Assembly (NCBI GenBank): GCA_900491605.1
Contig: UESW01001521.1
Coordinates: 185,321 to 249,320 of the forward strand
Source of the DNA: Calamus simplicifolius
Lineage: Eukaryota; Streptophyta; Magnoliopsida; Arecales; Arecaceae
Direction: 5' to 3'
Length of the DNA stretch: 64,000 nucleotides
Shown: one piece after another, positions 43,640 through 55,440 of the stretch
Position numbering within the stretch: the stretch's first letter is position 1
Layout: every line of letters begins with the position of its first letter
Translations under genes and position numbers: made by a program
Notes under the pieces: model-generated
Databases searched by the model: none
What the model saw: the letters and a program-made list of their open reading frames with translations, nothing else
What the model was told of the DNA's origin: nothing

Positions 43640-45835
43640 CTAATCTTATCAGTATGATGAAAAGCAAATTGCTGAAGGTAAAATCATAGTCTGTTTTATC
43701 TTTCTTTTTCACCCTAAATCCTTTTAGATACACATCATTAATGATCAATAGGAAATACATATTTATTGTTGAATGATTCTAAACCATTAGCTGAAGTTAT
43801 TTAAATTTCAACTTTGTATATTCTTCATGAACTGCTTGTGATCATGAGCATTGAAATGTCTTCATCACCATAATTTCTGCAAATAAAGATTAAGTTGGAT
43901 TCACTTTATGGCACATTTTTTTTTGAAAAAGAATTTCCTTTATGATAAGTATCGACGAACTTAAGAAGACTTATATGAAAATTTTTGATATGATTTTACT
44001 TGCTAGCATTCTTCCACCGAGATGCCTGAGTTGTAATAATTTCTTTCTTGAGTTACATCAATCTTTTGGGGATGTAAGTTGCACCTATTATATCTGTCTA
44101 AAGAACTGGTCAACCAGCCATGTTTTTGTAGTAATTTTTTATATGCTGGTCGAGTCAGTTCTTGTACATTTGACTATGTGATTGAGACTCTTTCTTCATA
44201 CAAATTTTACTTAAACCATATGATGCTCAATATATTTTAGTTGACTGATGTTCACATGCTTTTTCAATTGACAGGAAGAGATTCAAAGGTATCATTATTG
44301 ATATCAAGTAAACTGATAACTTCATACTTTATTTATTCATGAAGATGTAATCTCTTTCTCTCTTTCCCTCCCTCCCTCCCTCCCTCCTCCTGACATGTAT
44401 TCTTTCCGTAAGTTCCACTTTGCAGATACAAAGTTGTAGATAAGCATCACAACTAACAATTTTCCTTCTAGTCATCAATTTGCTTTGCAACCACAAATAA
44501 AGCTATAAAACAAGATTTAGCTCTTGCCCTAGTCTTGCCACATTCAAGGGCCACAAATGCTCAAGCATAAGTTTTACCAAAACGTCTAACTAGGTCGAGC
44601 ATCAAGATGGGATGAGATGTCTTGCGTCTTTTTTCATGAAAAAATCAAAACACCTTTATCCTACGAGATTTAAAACCTTGATATAAATCATGAGAATTGT
44701 CCTTATATATAATGTTTGGGCTCGCAAAGCTAACCCCCAGTAATCATAAGACGTGTTCACAAGTTCTGTATCTAGATGTGGTTACATAATCATTTGTTTA
44801 ATGTTTCTCATATGTGGATCTTGTCATGGTCATGCAAAAAGGTTACTTGATTCTGCAAAGGAAATGGAAGACTTGATTGCCGTAAATTTAAGGTCTTTAT
44901 TATTCTTCCCATTAGTCGTTTGCTCAAGAAGTTGCAATAATTATGTCTTGAGTGCTCTTTTTTTGCTTGGTTTTATTCTATATTCTTTGGTTACTCAGTT
45001 AATCATCTTGTTATTTTATTATCCCAATTAGAACTATTTCTTCATTAATTAAACAGTTTTAGAGCTTAGAAAGACAGCTCTAATTAATCCAATTACAGAA
45101 TGCTTAAATGCTTTTATAAATTAGTGCATTCGATGTCACTTCACCTGAAGTTTCAAGTAAAGGTCAATTTAATCAAACGAAGAATTGCAATATAAATGGA
45201 CATAAAATATACCAGCACTACTATGATTAATCAAAATAGACCAACTACTTAATGTGTTAAAACAAAGGCACAAATGAGGTGTGTGAAATTAAAGCCATGA
45301 CCTGAACAAACCCAACCACCTATGCATTAACTAGCTTGTAAAGGCTTGGTAAACTGAAGATTGAAGCCAAAAGTTTAGGTTGTCATGTTGTCCATCACTG
45401 CCGGTTCTGTCAATTGCACCCAACTATCTTTTTAAATTTGTTTATAAGTCTTCAAAGCCCCTTTAATAATCTAGAATAACGGACAGATAATAGTAATACA
45501 CAGTTGTGGAAGTATGCTGCTGTAGGGCACGATATTTTTTATTGCTTATAGTGAACATAAAACTCTTGTTTTCAACTATCGCTACAAAGATTAATACTCA
45601 ATAAGAATTAAAAATTCAACTTGATGTCTATTATTGAGTTCTATTTTTTATTTTCATAGAAAGCATGAATGATTGCAATATCATCACTTTTTATGAAGCC
45701 TCTTTAGGGGGATCAGACAATCAATTTGCTTATAAAATCTTGATGCTTTCAGTTCCCGACGGCTTGAGGTTGGTAGAATGGAGTTGCTTCTCCAGGTTGG
45801 AACATTTTGCGTTGTTGTTGGTGCTTTAGTAGCAG
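43640..45835 (+). pseudogene. MRS2: MRS2/CorA-type magnesium transporter pseudogene (MRS2-11/MGT10-like)
   Basis: Exon-like pieces on the plus strand: YDEKQIAE ending at 43677; EEIQR at about 44276-44290 after an acceptor acag; CGSCHGHAKRLLDSAKEMED and LIAVNLS at 44812-44892; SRRLEVGRMELLLQVGTFCV and VVGALVAG at 45753-45835. The last two join in frame (AAT TTA AG|T TCC CGA). They match the stretch before the GMN pore motif of chloroplast MRS2 transporters. Evidence of decay: stops in the first piece, tttctcat where the third piece needs an acceptor AG, and no final exon with GMN and transmembrane segments downstream. Mg2+ transport is therefore not expected. Upstream exons are not recognised. 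Confidence 0.6.
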
Positions 45836-47780
45836 GTATAGTTATTCAAACAGATTTCTGAATCTTGATTTATATTAGTATGTCCATGTTTCTTGAAGAG
45901 AGTCTTTTGAAAGTATTATCTGACTAATATGAGACTCTGGACATCTCAGCTGGATTTGCTTGCAATTGTATGTTTGACAATACATAATTCAATAACCACA
46001 CTTTATAGCTTTGGACGGTTATCTTTTGAAATGCAATATATTACTTATTAAAATGCATTTAACAAGTGAACAATATTATATCTATTTTTTATTTTATTAT
46101 AGATGGCATCTTTTAACAAGATAAATAAAAAATAAAAAAATATACTATTTACTCCTATATTTTCAAGTTCTCTACTCTTTATTTCCAACTCTCTTCTTTT
46201 TTTAATAAAAAATATTAAAAAATATTTTTAAACTATTTCCAAATTTGCCATTTTGAAATTGTATTTTTAAAAAAATTATTTTTATTTTTTAAATCATCAA
46301 ATATATTTTTATAAGTATTTTCTATTTATATAAAATCTAAATAGTATTATAAAATTTGTTCTTCATGTGTATTAGATTGACAAACCAAAAGCATTTAAAC
46401 TTATACTTTGTAAAAACTAAAAAAATAGGCCAATCACAATAGTGACTTTGGATCGTGTTATTCTCAAAAAGGAGTAGGACTTTAAAGCTTTAAGATGATT
46501 AGAGAGAGAAAAGGCAATGAAAATAGTATTTATCTTTGGATCCTCTTTTTATTGAAAAATATTTTAGCATTAAATTGCCTAAATTACCCTTTAATATTTT
46601 TCTTATTTCCCTTTTAACATTTTGTCAAGTAATTGATACGATGATTGCTCATTAAAATGTTAAATATATTTTATATAATTAAACAAATGAATTTTAATTG
46701 TCTATGTGATGTGATGTGATAAATGATTCATTTATTTTATATACTTTTATTTATATAGTTGCATATAATCAATGAAAGTAGGTCAACAAAATAGTATAAA
46801 AGTGAATCTCAAATGGTTCATTTAATTCCTTTGTAAAAATAAAAAACATATGTTTACTTAAAATTCTTATTCTAGAGGTATTCTAGTTAAATTGATATGT
46901 TTTTATGCAAAATTATGCTTTACCAAATAAAAAATATTTTTTAAACTATTTTTGCATATAAAGATAAAAATAATTTGATTCATGATTTCAATTTGATTTG
47001 AATTGCATTAATTTTGTCCCTTAATTTGATTTTGATTGAATTTTTTTTTAAACAAAAATTGATTTAATTTTGATTTTAATTTTTAGAAAACTATTATAAA
47101 TCAAGTAAAACTATATGTATATATTATATAGGCTTTTATTTATATTATATTTATGTAAGAGTTATGATCGTTTTTATTATAAATAAATAAATTGTTATTT
47201 AATCGCATAAAATTTGTCATAGAATCATTTTATTATCATTTAAAATACATATAAGTAAATTGGTAAATTAAACTAATTTTTTTTATTTAATTTAGTTTGA
47301 TTTGAAAAAATAATAACATGATCAGGACCCAACCCAATCTGGACCCAACCCGTCTTGGTTCCAACTGCGAGGACTGCATGACCACGCGGGGAAGGGAGGA
47401 GGAAAGGGAAAAAGGACCACGCGGCGGAGAAGGGAAGGAAAACGAGCGCCTACTTGCAGCGGTGGTTTTTATAGAAGGGATTTTCGCTAAGTTATGCGCC
47501 GAAACACTCTACGAAAGGTTTATATAAATAAAGAAGCAAATAAAGCAAGACGAGTCTGAGATACGCGTATCAACGTAATCGATGCTCGACAACCGGATTA
47601 ATTACCCTTCAAATCAGACCCCAATTTAACGGGACATAACAAAAATTTATTTAAGCCATTAAATTTTTTTTAAAAAAAAATTAAGATAGACCAAAACCAT
47701 GATCATCCTATCGCGCACAACAAATTTTGTCTCAACCACATCGCAATGGTTGTTGGTGATCGGCTCTCTCTGGCTGCTGA
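45836..47780. other. AT-rich stretch, no recognised gene
   Basis: Very AT-rich from about 46080 to 47310. A short GC-richer island at 47318-47530 with an ORF (MIRTQPNLDPTRLGSN) has no domain I recognise and may be an element end. Confidence 0.5.
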
Positions 47781-47782
47781 GT

Positions 47783-48445
47783 TTGGATGTTAAAAAGTTA
47801 TTACAGGAATAGAGATACGAATTTTGTAAGAATAGCTTATTCCTTTTGTTATTTCATATTTTTGTTTGGATCAAAATCTGGTATTCCATGTTATTCTAGT
47901 GCAATTAATGTAGTATTATTCCAAATGATGTTTGGATGATATGGAAATAAACATGTATTCGAGTAGGAATAGATGAAGAATTTTTCTGAAATTTCAAAGA
48001 TACCCTTCCAATAAAAATGGTTTATCAATTTTTATTTTTTAAAATAACTTGAATAAATTATTATTTATTAATAAATAAGGTAATAAATTAATTACTATTC
48101 ATAAAATAATATAAGAACATACTTAATAATTTTTTTATATTAATAAAGAAAAAAATATACTTAATTTATTATTTTTAATTAAATTTATTTAATTTATTTA
48201 AATGACATAATAAATAAATTTATTTAATTTATTTAATTTAATTTCATCGATGCCCTTGAAATAGCTGCAGTGGGAATAGAAGATATTCCATGGGATACCA
48301 TAGAATAAGGAATAGAAATAAAGAGGATTGACTGAAATAGTCGATCTCATGGGACCTACTCTTCTTTTTCATGATGTTTAAAGGAATAAGCTGAAATAAG
48401 ACCCTATTTCAAGCCTTACTTCAACATTCAAATGCTGTCTTTATG
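47783..48445. mobile_element. Tourist-like MITE or short Harbinger derivative
   Basis: Imperfect inverted ends: GTTTGGATGTTAAAAAGT at the left and, in reverse complement, ATTTGAATGTTGAAGTAA at the right. Internal GGAATA/TATTCC words are arranged symmetrically around an AT-rich core. No open frame. Confidence 0.5.
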
Positions 48446-48678
48446 AATAAAGTAGCCCTCTTCTCGTCATGAAATATTTATGCAAGTCCTTATAAGACTG
48501 TCACCGAAGAAAAAATAAATAAATAAAGCCATATTGCTAAATATGATTAAAATACAAAGGAACATAGAATTAAAAATAGAAATATGACAGAGTCCAAGAA
48601 GTAAATTATATTTCACACTGTATGCATTTCACCAATAACAAAATGCAACTTTACTAGACAAGCTTAGATAAAACGTCT

Positions 48679-49253
48679 CGACAGCGAACCGTCGTACGGT
48701 TTTCGTCTCTTAGGAACCCCCCCTCCAGGGTATGTCAAAATTAACTTTGATGGGAGCGTCCGCGACAGAGCTGCTGGATCTGCTTTCATCATTCGGGGTC
48801 CGATGGGAGATCTTTTGGCTGCGGGAGGCTTTGGATCCCTGGACTCTACTGTTCCTCTGTCGGAGCTTGGTGCTGCTTGGGCAGGGCTCTCTTTTGCTGT
48901 GAGGATCCTTCATGCTCCCAAGATCATGATTGAGGGGATTCTATGACTGTCATTTCTTGGCTATCAAAGGAGAGTTGTATAGATGGTTCCTCAAATCCGA
49001 TTTTGAGGGACTGTTGGGCTATGATGCGGGAGCTTGATTCAGACCAGATTCGCCACACTTATCATGAGGCTAACTCGGCGGCGGACTGGGTGGCGTCGTT
49101 TGCTGCTCAACATGCGGGTCCTTGGAACTGAAAGCCAGGCGACCCATGTCCTATTCTCCTTCAGCAGATTTTAATTTCTGATGCTTCTGGGCTGACTCAT
49201 TCTAGATTTATATGATCGTCCGTTTGTAATAAAAAAAAAAAAAAAAAAAAAAA
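48679..49253 (+). mobile_element. 5'-truncated L1-type LINE (copy 3), RNase H end only
   Basis: Flanked by AAACGTCT at 48671-48678 and 49254-49261, with a long A tail at 49230-49256. The body reads RNase H: VKINFDGSVRDRAAGSAFII, DSTVPLSELGAAWAG, then after a frame shift MTVISWLSKESCIDGSS, RHTYHEANSAADW and a stop at 49129. Sequence matches the 3' ends of LINE copies 1 and 2 (ccccctccagggtatgtcaa). This is a standard short insertion from incomplete reverse transcription. Confidence 0.88.
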
Positions 49254-49786
49254 AAACGTCTTTGACAAAGAAATCAAAACTATATCAAGATGTAGCAGAA
49301 GAATTAAGTGGATCACCAAATAAGTTTGACACTCAAACGGAATTCAATAGGCATGGTCAAACAATCCTGGTTATATATATATTAATATATATAATTTAAG
49401 TTAGGCGAACCTTGCTCGCTCCACTTTTTTGTGCGTGATTAACTATTCATAATATTATATTTTTAACCACGACTGACACCAACCATTGCTTTATATATAT
49501 AATATAAAGGGGTCATCTTGGGAATGATAAGAACGGCAAAAGAATATTCCCGTTGCTCGCGAGAAGTTGCTTTGCTAGGGAATGATAAGCAACAGCTTGA
49601 AGAATGCCAAATGGAGGAGACATGACCGATATCCTTCACGTTGATCAGCTTCAACGCATCCGCGAGCGGGAGGTAGAAATATTCCCTCGAGGATCCTCGA
49701 GTTCCCGTTTCCTCTTCCAAATCCCTAGCTTTTTCCACTCGACTCCATTTCAAACACAACGGGACGAAACCCTTGGCGTGAGGTAC

Positions 49787-50431
49787 ATGGCGGCTTCTGG
49801 TTCCTCTAATCCACCGCAGTCGGATGCTGGTATGGAAGGCCGGAAGGCGTGGAGTAGGGCTTCGTCATCTGCCTTCGTGTGGGTTTTTCCGTCTCCCTCT
49901 CCGATGGAGGTGGCGGAGCTGGAGAAGCTCTTTCCTGAAGTTGTCCAAGTATCCAACGAGGAGCTTGAGGTGGGGACTGCTGTCTCGGAACAATCAGCAA
50001 TTGTAGCTCGGAGTTTTCTACGTTGGATCCCTCCGGAAGCGGTGATTCGTGAGTTCCGGAGAGCAGGCATTCCGGGTGAAATTGAAGCTGTTAGCTTGGC
50101 GTTCTGGTGTTCAATCTTCAAATTCTCTGATGCTAATGGGAAGAAGATGGCTTTCGAGAGGCCTTGGGTTGTCAATGGTCAGCCCTTAGCCACTGAACCA
50201 TGGTCCCCTGAATTCTTCCCCTCGTCGGAAGCTGTGGCTAAGGCGTTGCTGTGGATACGCCTTCCGAGTCTACCTCTGGAGTTCTGGTCTGAGGAGATCT
50301 TGAGGTCCATCTTATCTCCGGCTGGAATACTGGTAAGCTTGGATTCTCATACGAAGCAGAGGAACAGGGGAGCTTTTGCCAGGGCCTATGTTCGAGTCGG
50401 CCTCTTCGTCCAGGAGTTCGAGTAAGAGGGT
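49787..50431 (+). pseudogene. LINE copy 2 ORF1, 5' part (DUF4283), cut by LTR element
   Basis: ATG 49787 (MAASGSSNPPQSDAG) aligns with the ORF1 start of copy 1. The DUF4283-like domain reads VARSFLRWIPPEAVIREFRR, GIPGEIEAVSLAFW, RPWVVNGQ and LWIRLPSLPLEFWSEEILRS. It loses frame near 50400. The LTR element then interrupts it at 50431, and ORF1 resumes at 55441. Confidence 0.85.
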
Positions 50432-51648
50432 TGATGACGCTAAATCACAGGCCTCGAGCATGCGGTCGTCTTCTTCAGTGAGCTCCTCGCGCCTGCAAGC
50501 AAGTCTCGGAGGCCGGAAGGGGTCCCAGTGGGACCCTCCGACGCTCAAGTCAATGGTCTGAATATCAGCTGTGAGCTTGAGGAAGCTCGAAAGAGAAAAA
50601 AGAGAGAGAGGCCCAGAGAGGAGCTCCCTCTGTGTGAGCGTTTAGGAGTTTATGAGTGTGTTACCTCCCCCCTAGTCGAGGTCCCTCTTACCTTTTTATA
50701 GATACCTGGAATCCGTGTGCTTGGGGCGTGATCACTTGTCAGAGCATTAATTGATGGCAGTACAGTGGAGCTTACCTCCATATGACGTGTCAAGCTGTAG
50801 GCCGTGTCCTATCAGAGTAGGTGGTCGTAGGGCATGGTCGATTGTTACGGCGCTTGCCAAACATATCCCCTACGTCACCTTTTTGGTTGTCCTATGCGGA
50901 CAGTGATGGGTGACAGTTAGTCGTGTGGGTCCTAAGGTACAGCCGTTGGGGAGAAGGATGACATTGAGTTGAAGCCAACTGTCCTTCGTAGAGTGTTGAG
51001 TATGGAGTGCTTGCGTGGCCTGCTCATGCCCTTGGATGAGCTTGCATGGCACTGTTCACGTACAAGGCTCCGTTCACTTACTTGCATGGCATTGTTAACG
51101 GCGAGGAAGCTTGGCAGCCGTCGGGGTTCGGCCTTGGAGGGATCGGCCCTAGAGGGGTCGGCCCTGGAGGGTCGGCCTTGGAGGGTCGACCCTGGAGGGG
51201 TCGGCCCTGGGAGGTCAGCCCTGAGGGGTCGGCCCTGGAGGGTCGGCCCTGGGGGGGTCGGCCCTGGGGGGGGTCGGCCCTGGGAGGTCGGCCCTGGGGG
51301 GTCGGCCCTGGAGGGGTCGGCCCTGAAGGGGTCGGCCCTGGGAGGTCGACCCTAGGGTTGAGAAGGAGAGCCAAGGCAAGATGCTCGCGACACTTCTTTC
51401 TGTTAAATGCTCTCCAAGCCATTATGACCATTTCTGCACCATTGAAGGCTCCAGCCCATTGACTCGACCGAGCATTAATGACGTAAGGTGGCCTTTGGGA
51501 AACCCACGCACACAACGTGACCTGTTGTTCTCTTTCTTCATTATGACAAGAGCAATGCCGTGGATGGGTGTTGGAGCTGAGGCCAAAGGGGGGCTCCGTC
51601 AGTTTTCTTCCTTCACGATTTTCTAACGGCGTTGGATCAGCCACATCA
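50432..51648 (-). repeat. 3' LTR of the non-autonomous LTR element (1217 bp)
   Basis: Starts TGATGACGCTAAATCAC and ends CAGCCACATCA on the plus strand. TATA box TATAAAAAGG on the minus strand at 50700-50691. It contains a (ggtcggccctggagg)n minisatellite at 51120-51355, longer than in the partner LTR, which explains most of the 68-bp length difference. Confidence 0.92.
51120..51355. repeat. GGTCGGCCCTGG minisatellite in LTR
   Basis: About fifteen GC-rich units of roughly 12-16 bp. The partner array at 54985-55142 has about ten. Unit number differs between LTRs of one element, so it changed after insertion. Confidence 0.85.
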
Positions 51649-51734
51649 GATGCCCCCTCGCCCCTGAGACGAAGCGGGCCTACCCCAGCAAGGCGAAAGG
51701 GGCGTTTCCTCCCAAGTGGCTGATCCTCGCCTGA

Positions 51735-53045
51735 TGCAGGGCTTCATGTGCCGACTGGTGTCGGGCTTCACACCTGGCTGTTGCAGGGCTTCATGTACCG
51801 ACGGGCGTCGGGCTTCATGCTTGGCTGGTGCAGGGCTTTGGTGCCGACGGGCGTCGGGCTTCATACCTGGCTGGTGCAGGGCTTTGGTGCCAACCAGGGT
51901 TGGGCTTTTGTTGCCGAAAGCTGGTGGTACACCGCTCTGCCAGTGGTACACTGGGCTTCATGCCTGGCTGGCCCAGGGCTTTGGTGCCGATCGGGGTCGG
52001 GCTTTTGTTGCCGAAAGCCGATGGTACACCGCTCTGCCAGTGGTACACTGGGCTTCATGCCTGGCTGGCTCAGGGCTTTGGTGCCGACCGGGGTCGGGCT
52101 TTTGTTGCTGAGAGCCGGTGGTACACTGCTTTGCCAGTGGTACACTGGGCTTCATGCCTGGCTGGCCCAGGGCTTTGGTGCCGACCGGGGTCGGGCTTTT
52201 GTTGCCGAGAGCCGGTGGTACACCGCTCTGCCAGTGGTACACTGGGCTTCATGCCTGGCTGGCCCAGGGCTTTGGTGCCGACCGGGGTCGGGCTTTTGTT
52301 GCTGAGAGCCGGTGGTACACCGCTCTGCAAGTGGTACACTGGGCTTTATGCCTGGCTGGTCCAGGGCTTTGATGCCGACCGGGGTCGGGCTTTTGTTGCC
52401 GAGAGCCAGTGGTACACCGCTCTGCCAGGGGTACACTGGGCTTCATGCCTGGCTGGCCCAGGGCTTTGGTGCCGACCGGGGTCGGGGCTTTTGTTGCCGA
52501 GAGCCGATGGTACACCGCTCTGCCAGTGGTACACTGGGCTTCATGCCTGGCTGGCCCAGGGCTTTGGTGCCGACCGGGGTTGGGCTTTTGTTGCTGAGAG
52601 CCGGTGGTACACCGCTCTTCCAGTGGTACATTGGGCTTCATGCCTGGCTGGCCCAGGGCTTTGGTGCCGACCGGGGTCGGGCTTTTGTTGCTGAGAGCCG
52701 GTGGTACACCGCTCTGCCAGTGGTACACTGGGCTTCATGCCTGGCTGGCCTAGGGCTTTGGTGCCGACCGGGGTCGGGCTTTGTTGCTGAGAGCCGGTGG
52801 TACACCGCTTTGCCAGTGGTACACTGGGCTTCATGCCTGGCTGGCCCAGGGCTTTGGTGCCGACCAGGGTCGGGCTTTTGTTGCTGAGAGCCGGTGGTAC
52901 ACCGCTCTGCCAGTGGTACACTGGGCTTCATGGGCTTCATGCTTTGGTGCCGACCGGGGTCGGGCTTTTGTTGCTGAGAGCCGGTGGTACACCGCTCTCC
53001 CAGTGGTACACTGGGCTTCATGCCTGGCTGGCCCAGGGCTTTGGT
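51735..53045. repeat. 97-bp tandem array in the non-autonomous LTR element
   Basis: Units open ggtacaccgctctgccag at 51926, 52023, 52120, 52217, 52314, 52411, 52509, 52606, 52703, 52799, 52896 and 52986, with a period of 97 bp and small indels. The stretch 51735-51925 holds shorter irregular units (gcagggctt...ggctg). The unit equals the 121-bp unit of the Tat array without about 24 bp (the gccgagctggcctcgggc part). Long overlapping apparent reading frames here are products of stop-free units whose length is not a multiple of 3. Confidence 0.92.
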
Positions 53046-53049
53046 GCTG

Positions 53050-54264
53050 ATGGTACATCGGGCTTCCGAAACGCCAACACGAGGTTGGTCTTGAAGGCTG
53101 ATACAAGGTTGGTCTTCCCTGCATGACATTTTTAAGTGTCAATGAAAGAAAACTGTCTTAGATGCATTGTACTTAGCTCTTGTAGCACCCCTGTTTTCCC
53201 TATGTGGACTTGAGCATTTTCGCCCGCTGGTGGTCTGCCCCCCAGGGAATCAAGTTGGATGGCGCCTGGAGTCGGTTGATGACCAGCTCCTTTCCGAAAT
53301 GAAGCTGGGGACCCATCTTTGGAGTGCAGTGAAGAGAGAGATGGGATCCAGAGCCGGGGATGCTGGAGCAGAGCCACGGACAAGAGTCGGAGTCGAACTC
53401 GGGAGCTAGAGGTCGCCGAGGGAAGCCCGAGCAGCCAACGGCCGTTGGAGATGAGCGGCTGGGAGAGTCTGCTGAAGTTGGACGGTTAGGAGATGATGTT
53501 GCTGGGAGTTATAGGATTCGGGCAGCCTCGACATTGATTCAAGGTAAGGAGCCCTCCAGCTTCCATGGTCCTTCTCTCTCCTATGAAGTCTCATTACGTG
53601 CATGGGTGCATGTAATGCATCTGGACGTGGCTGCTTTGGGAGCTTTCACTTGGACTTGGGATGCGGCAGAGAGGAAGAGAAGCTTGCCTGGCGCTCGGGG
53701 ATGTGGTGCCAGAAGCATGAAAACGGGAGCCTCTGGGGCTGGATCTGAAGCCGAGGCGCTAGCGCCGGGTCTGGAGAAGAGCCAATGCCTCGGGGCAGAG
53801 TCGGGATCCGGAGCCATAGGCCGAACCTTCCTCTGCATCGCTGTCCATAGGTGAGAAGGCTGCTTGTGCGGCGAGTGGTGGCTCTCTGAGCTTTAAGTCG
53901 CTGATGGGCTTGATGATGTTGGACCTCTTGCTGGGGAGATTCCCAGCATGATAAAGGATGGCTGGCCTGGGCAGTGACCAAAGGGAGAGTAGAAGCTTTT
54001 GCTCGCTGTTGCGTGGTCATAAGATGTTGCTTCTAGAGCTTTTGGACAGCCACCGTCAATATTTGGATTTGTAGAATGAGTGGCAACATGTTCTGTTTGA
54101 ATGGTCTGAGATAGTGATGATGGAATGAAAGGCTGGCCTCCTGCTGCTCAGCTCGTTGAAGGTGCCCCCCAGCTTAACTGGGTGAAATCTTCACAATCCA
54201 TCATCTTCAGGATCCACCATTTTGATAAAAAGGGACGAGGATCTGCAAACTAGCATCGTTGATC
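53050..54264. other. Internal spacer of the LTR element, no recognised gag or pol
   Basis: Moderately GC-rich, with several short reading frames on both strands (for example 53360-53854 plus and 53646-54020 minus) and no gag, protease, reverse transcriptase or integrase motif. I cannot assign a function. Confidence 0.6.
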
Positions 54265-54284
54265 CCCCCTTCCTGGCGCGCCAA
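54265..54284 (-). promoter_or_regulatory. Primer-binding site of the non-autonomous LTR element
   Basis: On the minus strand TTGGCGCGCCAGGAAGGGGG, next to the 5' LTR. It is nearly identical to the site of the Tat element, pointing to the same primer tRNA. Confidence 0.82.
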
Positions 54285-54286
54285 TA

Positions 54287-55435
54287 TAATGACGCCAAAT
54301 CACCGGCCTCGAGCGTGCGGTCGTCTCCTCCAGTGAGCTCCTCGCGCCTGCAAGCAAGTCCCAGGGGCCGGAGGGGGCCCCAGCGGGACCCTCCGACGCT
54401 CAAGTCAGTGGTCTGGACATCAGCTGTGAGCTTGAGGAAGCTCGAAAGAGAAAAAGAGAGAGAAGCCCAGAGAGGAGCTCCCTCTGTGTGAGCGTTTAGG
54501 AGTGTTATGAGTGTGTTACCTTCCCCCCTGGTCGAGGTGGACCTCTTACCTTTTTATAGATGCCTGGAATCTGTGGGCTTGAGGCGTGATCACTTTTCAG
54601 AGCATTAATTGATGGCAGTACAGTGGAGCTTACCTCCATATGACGTGTCAACCTGTAGGCCGTGTCCTATCAGAGTAGGTGGTCGCAGGGCATGGCCGAT
54701 CGTTACGCGCTTGCCAAACATGTCCCCTACGTCACCTTTTTGGTTGTCCAATACGGACAGTGATGGGTGACAGTTAGTCGTGTGGGTCCCAAGGTATAGC
54801 CGTTGGGGGAGAAGGATGACGTTGAGTTGAAGCCAACTGTCCTTCGTAGAGTGTTGAGTATGGAGTGCTTGCGTGGCCCTGCTCATGCCCTTGGATGAGC
54901 TTGCATGGCACTGTTCACGTACAAGGCTCCGTTCACTTACTTGCATGGCATTGTTAACGGCGAGGGAGCTTGGCAGCCGTCGGGGTTCGGCCTTGGAGGG
55001 ATCGGCCCTGGAGGGGTCGGCCTTGGAGGGGTGGCCCTGGGAGGTCGGCCCTGGAGGGGTCGGCCCTGGGAGGTCGACCCTGGGGGGGTCGGCCCTGGAG
55101 GGGTCGGCCCTGGGGGGTCGGCCCTGGGAGGTCGACCCTGGGGTTGAGAAGGAGAGCCAAGGCAAGATGCTCGCGACACTTCTTTCCGTTAAATGCTCTC
55201 CAAGCCATTATGACCATTTCTGCACCATTGAAGGCTCCAGCCCATTGACTTGACCGAGCATTAATGACGTAAGGTGGCCTTTGGGAAACCCACGCACACA
55301 ACGTGACTTGTTGTTCTCTTTCTTCGTTATGACGAGAGCAATGCCGTGGATGGGTGTTGGGAGCTGAGGCCAAAGGGGAGCTCCGTCAGTTTTCTTCCTT
55401 CACGATTCTCTAACGGCATTGGATCAGCCACATCA
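54287..55435 (-). repeat. 5' LTR of the non-autonomous LTR element (1149 bp)
   Basis: Matches 50432-51648. The plus-strand first bases are TA instead of TG, a point change in the terminal dinucleotide. TATA box on the minus strand at 54558-54549. Confidence 0.92.
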
Positions 55436-55440
55436 AGGGT

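Larger units (their letters stand above)
50432..55435 (-). mobile_element. Non-autonomous gypsy-type LTR retrotransposon inside LINE copy 2
   Basis: 5004 bp with LTRs at 50432-51648 and 54287-55435 and a perfect 5-bp target duplication AGGGT (50427-50431 and 55436-55440). Direction is minus: primer-binding site at 54284-54265 (TTGGCGCGCCAGGAAGG) and purine tract at 51665-51649. The 2.6-kb interior has the 97-bp tandem array and about 1.2 kb without recognisable gag or pol (53050-54264). It therefore depends on proteins from another element. LTR ends and priming sites resemble those of the Tat element at 23795-34151. Confidence 0.9.

Noticed and set aside
47318..47527. 69-codon plus-strand ORF in a small GC-rich island
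   Set aside because: Low-complexity Arg/Glu-rich sequence without homology that I recognise; more likely an element end.
51716..53142. Large overlapping open frames (up to 288 codons) in the 97-bp array
   Set aside because: Same reason as for the 121-bp array; the apparent peptide repeats appear on both strands and all frames.
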